Source: Colwellia polaris (GTDB lineage Bacteria; Pseudomonadota; Gammaproteobacteria; Enterobacterales; Alteromonadaceae). From it: DNA of 64,000 nucleotides. Within the stretch, counting starts at the first letter, position 1; each line of letters opens with the position of its first letter. Shown one piece after another: positions 37,363-47,041 of this stretch. A program made the position numbers and the translations under genes. The notes under the pieces are model-generated. The model ran no database searches. It saw only the letters and a program-made list of their open reading frames with translations, and had not been told where the DNA came from. The stretch covers positions 1 to 64,000 of the forward strand of contig NZ_NBOE01000009.1 of the NCBI RefSeq assembly GCF_002104515.1, written 5' to 3'.

Positions 37363-38433
37363 CTAGAGGCATCCTTTGGTGCTCGGTAAATCTTCACCTA
37401 CAACAGTAATGGCTTGACGTAATGCGCGACCAAAAACTTTAAATAAACTCTCAACTTGGTGATGGCAGTTACCTTCAGTTGTTGAAAGGTGCAAAGTAAT
37501 TGCCATTGAGTCAGCTAATGAACGGAAAAAGTGAGAAACCATTTGCGTAGACATTTGGCCAACCATATTATCGCTAAACTTGGCGTCAAACTCTAACCAA
37601 GGGCGACCCGATAGATCAATCGAACATTCGGCGCGACATTCGTCCATGGGTAAAACAAAACCAAAGCGACCAATACCACGTTTATCGCCTAACGCCTGTT
37701 TAAGTGCTTGGCCTAAAGCGAGTGCTGTATCTTCAACACTGTGGTGCTCATCAATATGATAATCGCCATCAACATCTACTTGCATACTAAAACCACCATG
37801 TGCAGCAATTTGTTCAAGCATGTGATCGAAAAAACCTAAGCCGGTTTTTATGCTGATATCGCCAACTTTGTCTAAGTTAATCGCGACATTGATATCAGTT
37901 TCTTTGGTGGTTCGAACGACTTTTGCCACTCTTGGGTTGGTGAGTAGTTGCTCGGCGATGTGGTCCCAATTAAGGGTTTTACGATCGTATTTAATCGCTT
38001 TTATGCCCATGTTTGCAGCTAGCGCAACATCGGTATCACGGTCGCCAATGACATAAGAGTTAGCAAAGTTCACTTTACCTTGCTGTAAATAACCGCTTAC
38101 TAGACCTAGCTTAGGCTTGCGACAACTACAATTATCTGCTTCAAAGTGTGGGCAAAGAAGTACGTCATCAAAGGTTATACCTTGTGATGCAAACATCGCC
38201 ATCATTTTATCGTGAGGCAAATCAAAGTCGCTTTGTGGATAGCTTGTGGTACCTAAACCATCTTGGTTAGACACCATAACTAAGCGAAAACCTTTTTTCT
38301 GTAAGGCTATTAATACCGGAATTACGTTCGGTTCAAAGACTAACTTTTCTAGGCTATCAACTTGTTTATCGGTAATTGGCTCTTCAATTAAAGTACCGTC
38401 TCGGTCGATAAATAAAATATTTTCTTGGCTCAT
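37363..38433 (-). CDS. hisB: Bifunctional histidinol-phosphatase / imidazoleglycerol-phosphate dehydratase
   Basis: 356 residues from ATG 38433, matching E. coli HisB (355); a longer frame from 38541 overlaps hisC and is unlikely. The N-terminal HAD phosphatase has FIDRDGTL (D10, D12), SNQDGLG and a zinc loop [14 protein letters not shown]. The C-terminal dehydratase has [32 protein letters not shown] and [11 protein letters not shown]. It carries out steps 6 and 8. One-base gaps to hisC and hisH. Confidence 0.97.
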   Translation of the reverse strand: MSQENILFIDRDGTLIEEPITDKQVDSLEKLVFEPNVIPVLIALQKKGFRLVMVSNQDGLGTTSYPQSDFDLPHDKMMAMFASQGITFDDVLLCPHFEADNCSCRKPKLGLVSGYLQQGKVNFANSYVIGDRDTDVALAANMGIKAIKYDRKTLNWDHIAEQLLTNPRVAKVVRTTKETDINVAINLDKVGDISIKTGLGFFDHMLEQIAAHGGFSMQVDVDGDYHIDEHHSVEDTALALGQALKQALGDKRGIGRFGFVLPMDECRAECSIDLSGRPWLEFDAKFSDNMVGQMSTQMVSHFFRSLADSMAITLHLSTTEGNCHHQVESLFKVFGRALRQAITVVGEDLPSTKGCL

Positions 38434-38434
38434 A

Positions 38435-39571
38435 TTAATTCTCTTGTGATAACGTTTCGGCTGTTGCTTTAGCAGCGTAGTTGTTAGTAAAACTTTGCGT
38501 GATAGTTTGTTGTAATAATGAAAGTTCGCGTTCACTGCCAATACTAATACGTAAGCAATTTTCTAAATTTTGCTGCTTTGACTGGTCGCGTATTAAAATA
38601 TCGTTCTCTACTAAGCAATTAAAAATAAAATCTTTTAGCTCATTGTTTTGACAACGAAATAAAATAAAGTTGGCATCGCTGCTAAAGACTTCACTGCACC
38701 AGCTTTGCTTTGCTAACCAGGTGGCTAAATGTGCTCGCAGTGTGTTTGTTTCTAGTACGCGTTGGTTCATTTGTCCAAGACCCGGTTTTGCGAGTGCTTC
38801 ACTAGCAATATCTGCAACGGGCGCTGAAATGGGGTAAGGCGCTATAACCTTACTGAGCATGGTAATAACCTCTTTATTCGCGAGGGTAAAGCCACAGCGT
38901 AAACCGGCTAAAGCAAAAGCTTTTGATAGCGTTCTTAGTACCACTAAATGCGGATAAGTTTTTAGCCAACTTGCAACTGTTTGCTCTGGGCTAAATTCGA
39001 TATAAGCTTCGTCAACCACAACAATAGCGCTTTCAGCAAAAAGCTCAAGCGCGGTTTTAATCTCTTGCTGAGATAATAAATTGCCAGTTGGGTTACCTGG
39101 TGAGCATAAAAATACCACTTTGGCTTTGCCCACTTGTGCTTGTAAGCCCGCTAAGTCCAGAGACATTGTTTCGTTCAGCGGCACTTTAATAATATCTGCA
39201 CCGTGATTTTCTGCACTAATCGCATACATACCATAAGTAGGTGGACATATAATAATGCTGTCTTGATAAGCCGTACAGAATGTTCGAATGATTAACTCGA
39301 TACCTTCGTCGGCGCCACGTGTAGCTAACAAGTTTTCGGCTGATACTTCACTGTATTGGCTATAAGCGCTGATCAACTTTTCAGGTTGAAAGTCAGGGTA
39401 GCGGTTAATGCTCGTGCTGCTGATTTGATAATTACCTGAGCCAGAAGCCTCGTTTGCGTTTAACCATACTTTACCTTCGGTAGCACTGCTGCTAGCAAAA
39501 AGTCGGCGTGCTGACTGGTAAGGCACCATGTCTATCAGCTCTTTACGAGCAAGTTTGTTTACAATAGTCAT
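38435..39571 (-). CDS. hisC: Histidinol-phosphate aminotransferase
   Basis: 378 residues. PLP class I/II aminotransferase: [47 protein letters not shown], and the PLP lysine in [15 protein letters not shown]. Converts imidazole acetol phosphate to histidinol phosphate. Its start directly abuts the hisD stop. Confidence 0.97.
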   Translation of the reverse strand: MTIVNKLARKELIDMVPYQSARRLFASSSATEGKVWLNANEASGSGNYQISSTSINRYPDFQPEKLISAYSQYSEVSAENLLATRGADEGIELIIRTFCTAYQDSIIICPPTYGMYAISAENHGADIIKVPLNETMSLDLAGLQAQVGKAKVVFLCSPGNPTGNLLSQQEIKTALELFAESAIVVVDEAYIEFSPEQTVASWLKTYPHLVVLRTLSKAFALAGLRCGFTLANKEVITMLSKVIAPYPISAPVADIASEALAKPGLGQMNQRVLETNTLRAHLATWLAKQSWCSEVFSSDANFILFRCQNNELKDFIFNCLVENDILIRDQSKQQNLENCLRISIGSERELSLLQQTITQSFTNNYAAKATAETLSQEN

Positions 39572-40921
39572 TTATGCCTCCGAACTATTAGTCGCAGAAT
39601 CAGTTTCTAAACGAATAGTTACTGCTCGCTTGTGGGCATCTAACCCTTCAGCGTCAGTTAACTCACAAATACATTCAGCTAAAGCGCTTAATCCTTGGCG
39701 GGTTATTTCTTGCACGGTAAAGCGTCTAGAAAAATCCGCTAACGATAAGCTGCTAATAACTTTTGAGTAACCGTAAGTTGGCAATACGTGGTTAGTACCG
39801 CTGGCGTAATCACCGGCTGATTCTGGTGTATATGCACCAACAAAAATTGAACCAGCATTACGCAAGTTTGCTAATAATTCTTGAGCGTTGTCAGTTTGAA
39901 CAATTAAATGCTCAGGGCCATATTCGTTTGAAACTTCAACCGCTTGATCTAAGTCTTTGGTTAATATTAAGCGGCTTTGCTGTAATGCTTGGCGCGCTAT
40001 ATTGGCACGAGATAGAGTCGCAAGTTGTGCTTCTAACGCTAATTGCACTTGATTGATTAATGCTTGGCTATCAGACAATAAAATAACTTGGCTGTCAGGG
40101 CCGTGCTCGGCTTGCGATAATAAATCTGCGGCGACAAAGCTTGCATTGGCATTCGCATCAGCAATAACCAGTACTTCTGATGGACCTGCTGGCATATCAA
40201 TAGCAAAACCATTTACCTGAGAAGCTAACTGCTTTTTAGCTTCAGTAACATACTTGTTTCCGGGGCCAAATATCTTATTTACCGGAGCAATAGTTTCTGT
40301 GCCAAAGGCGAGGGCGGCACAAGCTTGTGCTCCACCTACGCTGTATATTTCGTCAATTTCACAGAACGAGGCGGCCACTAATATTTCGTCAGCTAATTGG
40401 CCATTTTTATTTGGCGGGCAAACCAAGACTTTACGTGGACATTTAGCCAGTTGAGCAGGCACACCTAACATTAAAACGGTTGAAGGTAATGGTGCACTGC
40501 CGGCTGGAATGTATAAGCCTACATTGGCAATGGCTTCCGTTTTTAAAGTACAAACCACGCCTGGTGTGGTTTCAACACGAATATCGTCATTAACTTGTGC
40601 TTGATGAAAACGTTTAATTTGTCCATAAGCGGTTTCAATGGCTTTTAACCGTTTTGCGCTTAATCGTTTCTTTGCTGATTTAACTTGATCTGGCGTTACT
40701 CGCAAATTAGGGAGTAACACGCCATCAAATTTTTCCGTTAAATCAACTAAAGCTTTGTCACCATTTTCTTTCACGTTTGCAAGAATATTTTCTACTTGCT
40801 GTGTTAATAAGGCACTTTCTGAAATTGCCGGTCTAGCAAGCGCAAAGCTTCGCTCACTAGCTGACAAATTTTGCCAAATAATGGAAGCCTTTAACGCGTT
40901 TTGTGAAGTATTTGTGCTCAT
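39572..40921 (-). CDS. hisD: Histidinol dehydrogenase
   Basis: 449 residues. VGLYIPAGSAPLPSTVLML, GGAQACAALAFGT, KIFGPGNKYV, DMPAGPSEVLVIAD, QAEHGPDSQ, NEYGPEHL and the late ASGTNHVLPT are diagnostic. Zinc enzyme, oxidises histidinol to histidine in the last two steps. Three bases after hisG. Confidence 0.98.
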   Translation of the reverse strand: MSTNTSQNALKASIIWQNLSASERSFALARPAISESALLTQQVENILANVKENGDKALVDLTEKFDGVLLPNLRVTPDQVKSAKKRLSAKRLKAIETAYGQIKRFHQAQVNDDIRVETTPGVVCTLKTEAIANVGLYIPAGSAPLPSTVLMLGVPAQLAKCPRKVLVCPPNKNGQLADEILVAASFCEIDEIYSVGGAQACAALAFGTETIAPVNKIFGPGNKYVTEAKKQLASQVNGFAIDMPAGPSEVLVIADANANASFVAADLLSQAEHGPDSQVILLSDSQALINQVQLALEAQLATLSRANIARQALQQSRLILTKDLDQAVEVSNEYGPEHLIVQTDNAQELLANLRNAGSIFVGAYTPESAGDYASGTNHVLPTYGYSKVISSLSLADFSRRFTVQEITRQGLSALAECICELTDAEGLDAHKRAVTIRLETDSATNSSEA

Positions 40922-40924
40922 TTT

Positions 40925-41824
40925 TTAGCCCATCATTTTTTCAATTGGCATGACAAGTATAGAGTTACAACCTAAAGCATTAAGTTCCTCCATAGTTTCC
41001 CAGAAAAATGTTTCGGTTGCTACTACGTGCACGGCTACAAGATCGTCACGATCTGCTAGCGGTAAAATGGTTGGCGTTTCTTTACCTGGCATTAATGCGC
41101 TTACTTGAGCAATTTTGTCTTTAGGTGCGTGTAGCATAATGTATTTGCTTTCTTGTGCTTTCATTACACCTTGAATACGCGGTAATAATGTATCAAGAAT
41201 CGCTTGTTTTTCTGGCGATAATGAAGAGGCTGTTTGGATTAAAGAGGCTTTTGATTGAAAAATTTCTTCAACTTCTACTAATCCGTTAGCTTCTAACGTT
41301 GCACCTGTTGAGACTAAATCACAAATACCGTCTGACAAGCCAACACGTGGTGCTACTTCAACTGAGCCTTTTAATAAACAAAACTCAACATTAATACCAT
41401 TTTTCTTAGCATAACGATTAAGTAGTTGCGGATAGGTGGTTGCGAATCTATGTCCGTCGAGACTCTTTATACCTTTATAGTTAAAACCTTCAGGCATGGC
41501 AATTGATAAACGACAACCACCAAAATTCAAACCTGATGTGCGAATGTATTGCGATTTTTGTCCCATTAAAGCACGCTCTAACGCCGCTTCTTCTAGTGTG
41601 TTGTCTCCAACAATACCTAAATCACAAACGCCGTCCATTACTAGCCCGGGAATATCGCTACTGCGAACGCGCATAATATCTATTGGCATATTAGTAACAT
41701 GAGCAAGTAAACGGCGATCAGTAACATTAAGTTTAAGGCCACAGCGCTTTAATAGTGCTTGGGTGTCGTCGCTCAAACGACCTGATTTTTGCATTGCTAT
41801 ACGTAAACGTGGTTCTGTTGTCAT
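40925..41824 (-). CDS. hisG: ATP phosphoribosyltransferase (long form)
   Basis: 299 residues, the long HisG form with its own C-terminal ACT-like regulatory domain, so no HisZ is needed. [31 protein letters not shown], and [18 protein letters not shown] (PRPP loop) are clear. First and committed step, feedback-inhibited by histidine in this family. First gene of the eight-gene operon, downstream of the leader and attenuator. Confidence 0.98.
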   Translation of the reverse strand: MTTEPRLRIAMQKSGRLSDDTQALLKRCGLKLNVTDRRLLAHVTNMPIDIMRVRSSDIPGLVMDGVCDLGIVGDNTLEEAALERALMGQKSQYIRTSGLNFGGCRLSIAMPEGFNYKGIKSLDGHRFATTYPQLLNRYAKKNGINVEFCLLKGSVEVAPRVGLSDGICDLVSTGATLEANGLVEVEEIFQSKASLIQTASSLSPEKQAILDTLLPRIQGVMKAQESKYIMLHAPKDKIAQVSALMPGKETPTILPLADRDDLVAVHVVATETFFWETMEELNALGCNSILVMPIEKMMG

Positions 41825-41925
41825 GTTATTTTCCTATTAAATTTTTTAAATTCTTAATCTATTTAGTCGCATTTAATATGGTTAAATTTGTCATGTATAT
41901 ACAATTGTATAGCCATAAAAATGCG

Positions 41926-41962
41926 AAAACCCCCGAGAGAGGTGAACTCTTTCGGGGGTTTA
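41926..41962 (-). terminator. his attenuator terminator
   Basis: CCCCCGAAAGAG-TTCAC-CTCTCTCGGGGG on the minus strand followed by TTTTCGCATTTTT, about 100 bases upstream of hisG. It is preceded by mutually exclusive hairpins. Segment 42009-42015 can pair either with 42023-42027 (CTCAG/CTGAG) or with 41989-41994 (CGCTGA/TCAGCG), the usual pause/antiterminator switch. Confidence 0.88.
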
Positions 41963-42030
41963 GAAATTAATTTTTCTTTATCTTACACCGCTGAAAGGTT
42001 CAAAGCCCCTCAGCGAAAAAACCTGAGCAG

Positions 42031-42081
42031 CTAATCCGTATGATGGTGATGATGATGGATGGCGTTCAGATTTAAAGTCAT
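42031..42081 (-). CDS. hisL: His operon leader peptide
   Basis: A 16-residue frame, MTLNLNAIHHHHHHTD, with six consecutive His codons (CAT CAT CAT CAC CAT CAT). AAGAG lies upstream of the ATG. Ribosome stalling at the His codons when charged tRNA-His is scarce would favour the antiterminator and let hisG be transcribed. It is immediately followed by the attenuator hairpins. Confidence 0.92.
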   Translation of the reverse strand: MTLNLNAIHHHHHHTD

Positions 42082-42362
42082 GTTTTATTTACTCTTAAGT
42101 AATCATTAAAATGTGTAAGTTAGTTCTTTAAGCTAAATGCTTAGTCTACATTAAATTAAAGCAGTTACTTTAATTTGCACTTACAGTACGTTGAATTTTA
42201 GGCCAGATCAAGCGATTAACACCCTATTAGTATGAAATTTTGAACTAAGCTAGTATTGTTTAGTTCTAAGTAACATAAAACTGAGTTATGAGAGCTTAGA
42301 TTTGAGTTGTATATATAGCATAAATAACTAAACAGGCGAAAAAGTAATTAAAGGGGGCGATA

Positions 42363-42686
42363 ATGGACATATTTACTACAGTATTAACCCGTGTTGTTGC
42401 TACTCCTATAAAACCGACAGATTTAAAAGTTAAAGCATTAGCAAAGGGAGCAGCGGCAAATGCGGTCTCTGACGATATAGATGGCTTAGAAGATTCAGCT
42501 GTATATCAATCAAAAAAAAGTAAAATATCAGATAAAGAAAGCCATTCTAATGACGCAAGAAGCGATGCTGAAGAGCCTTCAGCAGTACCTGAAGATAAAA
42601 CAGGGTTGCTTGTTGATACCTTTGACGATAGTGAAAGTGTTTCTTCAGAAAAAGATGATAAACCACACCTAGATATTTATATATAA
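42363..42686 (+). CDS. Small acidic protein of unknown function
   Basis: 107 residues, not recognised. The first 35 residues are mildly hydrophobic/basic (MDIFTTVLTRVVATPIKPTD); the remainder is rich in Asp, Glu and Ser and probably disordered. A very good ribosome site (AAGGGGGCG) precedes the ATG and a terminator follows, so it is likely expressed. No signal peptide. It is divergent from the his operon. Confidence 0.6.
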   Translation: MDIFTTVLTRVVATPIKPTDLKVKALAKGAAANAVSDDIDGLEDSAVYQSKKSKISDKESHSNDARSDAEEPSAVPEDKTGLLVDTFDDSESVSSEKDDKPHLDIYI

Positions 42687-42796
42687 ACTAATTTGGAATT
42701 TATACAAGGTTGCTTACTTAAGCATTAAGTGCGCTGGAGATCAGTTACATGAAAACAGTGTTAAGTAATTAATAGAGTATTCGTTTGGTTGGCATG

Positions 42797-42830
42797 AGGG
42801 GAATTTGACCATAATTCCCCTGTTATTTTT
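42797..42830 (+). terminator. Terminator after the acidic gene
   Basis: AGGGGAATT-TGACCAT-AATTCCCCT followed by GTTATTTTTT. Confidence 0.85.
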
Positions 42831-42877
42831 TACTGCGATGATTATAATGAGCGCAAATTTAGTAATGTCGTATTATC

Positions 42878-44830
42878 ATGAATGCTGTTGAACATGCGTT
42901 TTCACATCAAGGAGCTTTAGCTAAAGCTATTCAGGGCTTTTCTCCGCGCCAAGCTCAGCTTGATATGGCATTAGAAGTAGCAAAAGCTATTGAACTTAAA
43001 AATAGTTTGATTGTAGAAGCGGGTACAGGAACAGGCAAAACCTTTGCTTATTTAATCCCTGCACTTATTGCAAATAAAGCCCAGGCTGAAAAAGATGCTG
43101 GCCAGCTAAAAATCATTGTTTCAACCGGCACTAAAAACCTTCAGGAACAATTATTTCATAAAGATTTACCGTTAATACGAAAAGCCCTTACCAGTAACGC
43201 CCAAGTCGCTTTATTAAAAGGGCGAGCAAACTACCTTTGTATTTATCGATTAGAGCAATACCAACAATCGCGCGGGCAGCTTGATGCTCAAACATTAGCT
43301 GACTTTGTTAAAGTGCGAGCGTGGGCAAATGGCACGCACAGTGGTGATATAGGTGAGCTAGTTAATGTTACTGAAGGTTCTCCAGTGTTCCCATTTGTTA
43401 CTAGCACCGTGGATAATTGTCTGGCCAAAGACTGTCCTAACATTGAAGACTGTTATTTAATAAAAGCACGAACCAAAGCTATTGACGCAGATATTGTTGT
43501 GGTAAATCATCATTTGTTTTTTGCTGATATGGCGTTAAAAGACAGTGGATTTGGTGAGTTAATCCCAAAAGCCGATGTCATGATCTTTGATGAAGCACAC
43601 CAGATAGCCGATATCGCCAGTGAATACTTTGGCGAGGCATTTTCTACTCGACAAATGTTGGACCTTTGCAGCGATGTTATGCAAGTTTATCGAACAGAAT
43701 TAACTGACGTAAAACAATTAGCAAAAGCGGCAGAAAAGCTGTTAAAAACGAGTCAAGAATTTAGGTTGTTATTTAATTATGACCCTGAACGTGGAAACTG
43801 GCGCGAAAAACATCAACAACAGCAGTTTGCCCATGCATTTAAACTACTAAAAACTGATTTAGATTTTCTTTATCAAGTGATTAAACTTTGCGTTTCACGC
43901 AACGAGGCTATCGATAATTGCTTTGATCGCGCGGTAAATTTATTAGCCCAATATGAAGTCATGGCAGATGTTGATGCCATGGGGATGAGTTTTTGGTATG
44001 AAACAACACCTCGCCATGTTGTGCTACACAAAACGCCATTATCTGTTGCCGATAAATTTGGTAACTATGTGAAAGAATCGGGGGCGGGTTGGATATTTAC
44101 CTCAGCAACATTGGCTGTTGATGGTGCTTTTAAACATTTTTCAAGCCACTTAGGTTTAGACAATTCAGCCAGCTTGTTACTCGATAGCCCGTTTGACTAT
44201 GCAAAGCAATCACAATTGATAATACCGCGTTATTTACCAGCGGCTAATGATATGAATCGCGCTAAAGCTTTATGTGAATTGGCTACCCCCTTAATTGAAG
44301 CCAGCGCTGGCGCCTGTTTTATGCTATTTACCAGTTATCGTGTTATGCATCAGGTAGCAGAGCTTTTAAATCAGCAAATTGATAACCCTTTGTTGGTTCA
44401 AGGTCAAATGGGCAAACGTAAGTTGTTAGAAGAATTTGTAGAGCAAGACAGTGCTGTATTACTTGCAACTGCAAGTTTTTGGGAAGGGGTTGATGTTAGA
44501 GGCGATAAGTTAACGTGTGTTATTATCGACAAGCTACCTTTTGCTTCTCCTAACGACCCATTGTTGCAGGCTCGAAGTGAAGATGTAAAACGACAAGGAA
44601 AAGACCCTTTCGCGCAAATTCAACTTCCTCAAGCCGTTATTGCCTTAAAGCAGGGCGTAGGGCGCTTAATTCGAGATGTAAATGATAATGGTATTCTGGT
44701 TATCTGTGATGACAGATTAGTAAATCGCCCATACGGTGAAGTATTTCTTAAAAGTTTACCCGATATGAAACGCAGTCGTGATATTAATCAAGCGGCAACG
44801 TTTTTAGCAAGCCTTGTTGATTTTGAATAA
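42878..44830 (+). CDS. yoaA: DinG-family ATP-dependent helicase YoaA
   Basis: 650 residues (E. coli YoaA 636). Walker A AGTGTGKT (48-55), Fe-S cysteines in NYLC and in NCLAKDCPNIEDC, VVNHHLFFADM, FDEAH box, and late motifs TASFWEGVDVRGD and QGVGRLIRD. XPD-like 5'-3' helicase involved in DNA repair. The next gene is tsaB, as in E. coli. Confidence 0.95.
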   Translation: MNAVEHAFSHQGALAKAIQGFSPRQAQLDMALEVAKAIELKNSLIVEAGTGTGKTFAYLIPALIANKAQAEKDAGQLKIIVSTGTKNLQEQLFHKDLPLIRKALTSNAQVALLKGRANYLCIYRLEQYQQSRGQLDAQTLADFVKVRAWANGTHSGDIGELVNVTEGSPVFPFVTSTVDNCLAKDCPNIEDCYLIKARTKAIDADIVVVNHHLFFADMALKDSGFGELIPKADVMIFDEAHQIADIASEYFGEAFSTRQMLDLCSDVMQVYRTELTDVKQLAKAAEKLLKTSQEFRLLFNYDPERGNWREKHQQQQFAHAFKLLKTDLDFLYQVIKLCVSRNEAIDNCFDRAVNLLAQYEVMADVDAMGMSFWYETTPRHVVLHKTPLSVADKFGNYVKESGAGWIFTSATLAVDGAFKHFSSHLGLDNSASLLLDSPFDYAKQSQLIIPRYLPAANDMNRAKALCELATPLIEASAGACFMLFTSYRVMHQVAELLNQQIDNPLLVQGQMGKRKLLEEFVEQDSAVLLATASFWEGVDVRGDKLTCVIIDKLPFASPNDPLLQARSEDVKRQGKDPFAQIQLPQAVIALKQGVGRLIRDVNDNGILVICDDRLVNRPYGEVFLKSLPDMKRSRDINQAATFLASLVDFE

Positions 44831-44985
44831 ATTTATCACAACTGTGCGCTAATTATTTTTTTCATCGTGTTATATCTATTACATTTTAAAATTCAAACTT
44901 GTAACTTTAAAGGTTTATGGGATTAACTTAAAATAATGTTAAACTCGCCCAATAAGTTATGAAGTATTACTAAAAGGTTTTTTAC

Positions 44986-45672
44986 GTGAATTTTCTGGCC
45001 ATTGATGCCTCAACTGAAGCATGTTCAGTAGCAATTAAATATAATGACAAACAGTTCAGTGAATATGAATTGTGTCCTCAATCGCATAGTTTGCGTTTAC
45101 TTCCTATGGTAGACAGTGTGTTAAAACAGGCGAATGTTAAGTTATCTGATCTTAACGGGATTATCTTCGGCCGCGGACCTGGTAGTTTTACAGGTGTACG
45201 CATCGGCATTGGTGTAACACAGGGCTTAGCATTTTCTGCACAATTGTCTGCGCGCGGCGTGTCTACTTTACAGGCTATGGCTCAGCAAGCTTATGATGAA
45301 AAAGGCGTACATAACGTTATTGCCGCTATAGATGCTCGCATGTCAGAAGTTTACACTTGTTATTATGAGGTAGACTCACAAGGTATTATGCAACCTAAAA
45401 CGCAAGAAACAGTATTGTCTCCTGAGCTTGTAGCTCAATATTACCAAGGTTTAACGCTGCCCGCCTACGGCGTTGGAACAGGTTGGGGGGCTTATGCTGA
45501 ACTTGCCAGTTTAATTTCTAACCTTGATGCTATTGATATTTTATATCCAACGGCTTCAGCTATGCTAAAAATTGGTCAAGAAGACTTTGACAAACACAGC
45601 GTTGATGCTGAAAACGCGCAACCTAAATACGTGCGTGATACTGTTTCTTGGAAAAAACTGCCCGGGCGTTAA
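44986..45672 (+). CDS. tsaB: tRNA threonylcarbamoyladenosine synthesis protein TsaB
   Basis: 228 residues from GTG. FLAIDASTEACSVA, RGPGSFTGVRIG and AIDARMSEVY are family hallmarks of this ASKHA-fold protein. It pairs with TsaD and TsaE to make t6A37 in ANN-decoding tRNAs. Positioned after yoaA as in enterics. Confidence 0.96.
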   Translation: MNFLAIDASTEACSVAIKYNDKQFSEYELCPQSHSLRLLPMVDSVLKQANVKLSDLNGIIFGRGPGSFTGVRIGIGVTQGLAFSAQLSARGVSTLQAMAQQAYDEKGVHNVIAAIDARMSEVYTCYYEVDSQGIMQPKTQETVLSPELVAQYYQGLTLPAYGVGTGWGAYAELASLISNLDAIDILYPTASAMLKIGQEDFDKHSVDAENAQPKYVRDTVSWKKLPGR

Positions 45673-45859
45673 TTTTTCTAAGTTAAAACAGTTATACAAA
45701 GTTAATAATTTCTTATGAATTTTTATAATATTTTAATTAATTTTGGTGGTATCTATACTCGTAAATTGAATAGGTTAAACGCTAGTTACTGACGAGCTAG
45801 GGTTTTAACCTGATAAAAAAATAGTATTCACCTTAACTAGAATTTGTTAAATTACTTTC

Positions 45860-46264
45860 ATGCAAATAAATAATTCCGCCAATTTAGCTGCCCAAGCGCC
45901 GATAAGACTTGGAAATACGAGTGCTGTACCTGCCCAGGAACAGCGCCAAAATGTAGCTGCGCGTGAAAAACTTAACAACGAAGAAAATAAAGCTCAAAAC
46001 GCACAAGCTGACACTAACAGCCGACAACGTCTAGATTTTGACGAGCAAGCTATATCATTAATCGAGCGAGACCAGCTTGCTCAATTTGATAGCCGTAATG
46101 CAGAGCAAAGTAATCAACAAAATGGTCAATCAAACAATCCCAATAGCGGCTATGATTCACCATCAAGTCAAAATCAATTAGCTGTCGCTGCTTATCAATC
46201 AGTGGGTGCCATTGCCCAACGTGACGATATTCAACAAATTTTCGGCGTTGACTTGTTCGCCTAA
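45860..46264 (+). CDS. Gln/Asn-rich small protein of unknown function
   Basis: 134 residues, not recognised. The composition is dominated by Gln, Asn, Ala and Asp; there is no signal peptide or membrane segment. A short ordered C-terminal part (LAVAAYQSVGAIAQRDDIQQIFGVDLFA, positions about 107-134) could be a helix. This kind of protein is seen near tsaB in relatives (moderate memory). Weak ribosome site. Probably real because of frame length and consistent codon use, but function is open. Confidence 0.6.
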   Translation: MQINNSANLAAQAPIRLGNTSAVPAQEQRQNVAAREKLNNEENKAQNAQADTNSRQRLDFDEQAISLIERDQLAQFDSRNAEQSNQQNGQSNNPNSGYDSPSSQNQLAVAAYQSVGAIAQRDDIQQIFGVDLFA

Positions 46265-46324
46265 TTTTTCCTGACGCCTGATGTATAGGATATAAATTAT
46301 CATTGCTGCACCGAAACTCCAATA

Positions 46325-46978
46325 ATGCTTATTAAACCTAAATACCACTTTTGGTTAATGTTTTTAACTGCCCTAATTATCTTGCAACTACCTTTTATTT
46401 CTATTCCATTCAAGTGGTTAGAAAGTTATTTTCATGAGATTAGCCATGGTTTAACGGCAATACTCACTGGCGGTAGCATAGTAAAAATACAACTATTTCC
46501 CAATGGTGCTGGTTTATGTACAACGCGCGGCGGATCAGCATTTTTTATAAGCTTGATGGGATATGGCGGAGCTATTTTATGGGGCAGTTTAATATTCTAT
46601 CTAGCGTCTACTCACCGTAAAGTTGCTTTGGTATTTTCTGTGCTACTGCTTGGGTTATTGGCCAGTAGTATTTTATTTTGGGTGCGTGATTTATTAACCT
46701 TATTTATTGTTTTAATTTTACTCGCTTTAGTACTAGCGAAAATAAAGTACTCTGCACATAATTATCTTCAAAAAATATTACAAGTTACTGGTTTATTAGT
46801 GTTAATTAACAGTTTGATGAGCCCACTGTATCTACTTGATGGCCAAGCTCGCGGCGATGGAGCAGCGTTAGCTGACTTAACTTTTATTCCTGAAGTCATT
46901 TGGGTTGCTATTTGGTTTTCTGTCGCATTATTCGCCATTTATAGATTGAGTAAAGTGTCATTACGCGCTAAAGGTTAA
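46325..46978 (+). CDS. M50B-like membrane metallopeptidase
   Basis: 217 residues with about six membrane segments. HEISH at 37-41 is the zinc motif HExxH inside the membrane region, and YLLDGQARGDG supplies the second-site Asp typical of M50-type peptidases. SFFISLMGYGGAILWG-like glycine-rich helix follows. Resembles the M50B-like family of unknown substrates. It could be a site-2-type protease; that role is inference. Confidence 0.78.
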   Translation: MLIKPKYHFWLMFLTALIILQLPFISIPFKWLESYFHEISHGLTAILTGGSIVKIQLFPNGAGLCTTRGGSAFFISLMGYGGAILWGSLIFYLASTHRKVALVFSVLLLGLLASSILFWVRDLLTLFIVLILLALVLAKIKYSAHNYLQKILQVTGLLVLINSLMSPLYLLDGQARGDGAALADLTFIPEVIWVAIWFSVALFAIYRLSKVSLRAKG

Positions 46979-47041
46979 TTTGAACACAACTTTTTACCTT
47001 GCATCATGGCCTGATATTAATTGTCTAACTTAAGGAGTTTT

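Larger units (their letters stand above)
41825..42362. promoter_or_regulatory. his leader region and promoter area
   Basis: Holds the leader peptide (42031-42081), antiterminator and terminator (41930-42027) for the minus strand, and the promoters of the his operon and of the divergent small acidic gene. Exact promoter boxes were not assigned. Confidence 0.75.

Noticed and set aside
38434-38541. N-terminal extension of hisB from 38541.
   Set aside because: It lies wholly within hisC; ATG 38433 matches the family start and leaves a one-base gap typical of this operon.
46050-46322. Minus-strand 90-codon frame opposite the Gln/Asn-rich gene.
   Set aside because: It is antisense to a longer frame, without a ribosome site or terminator.
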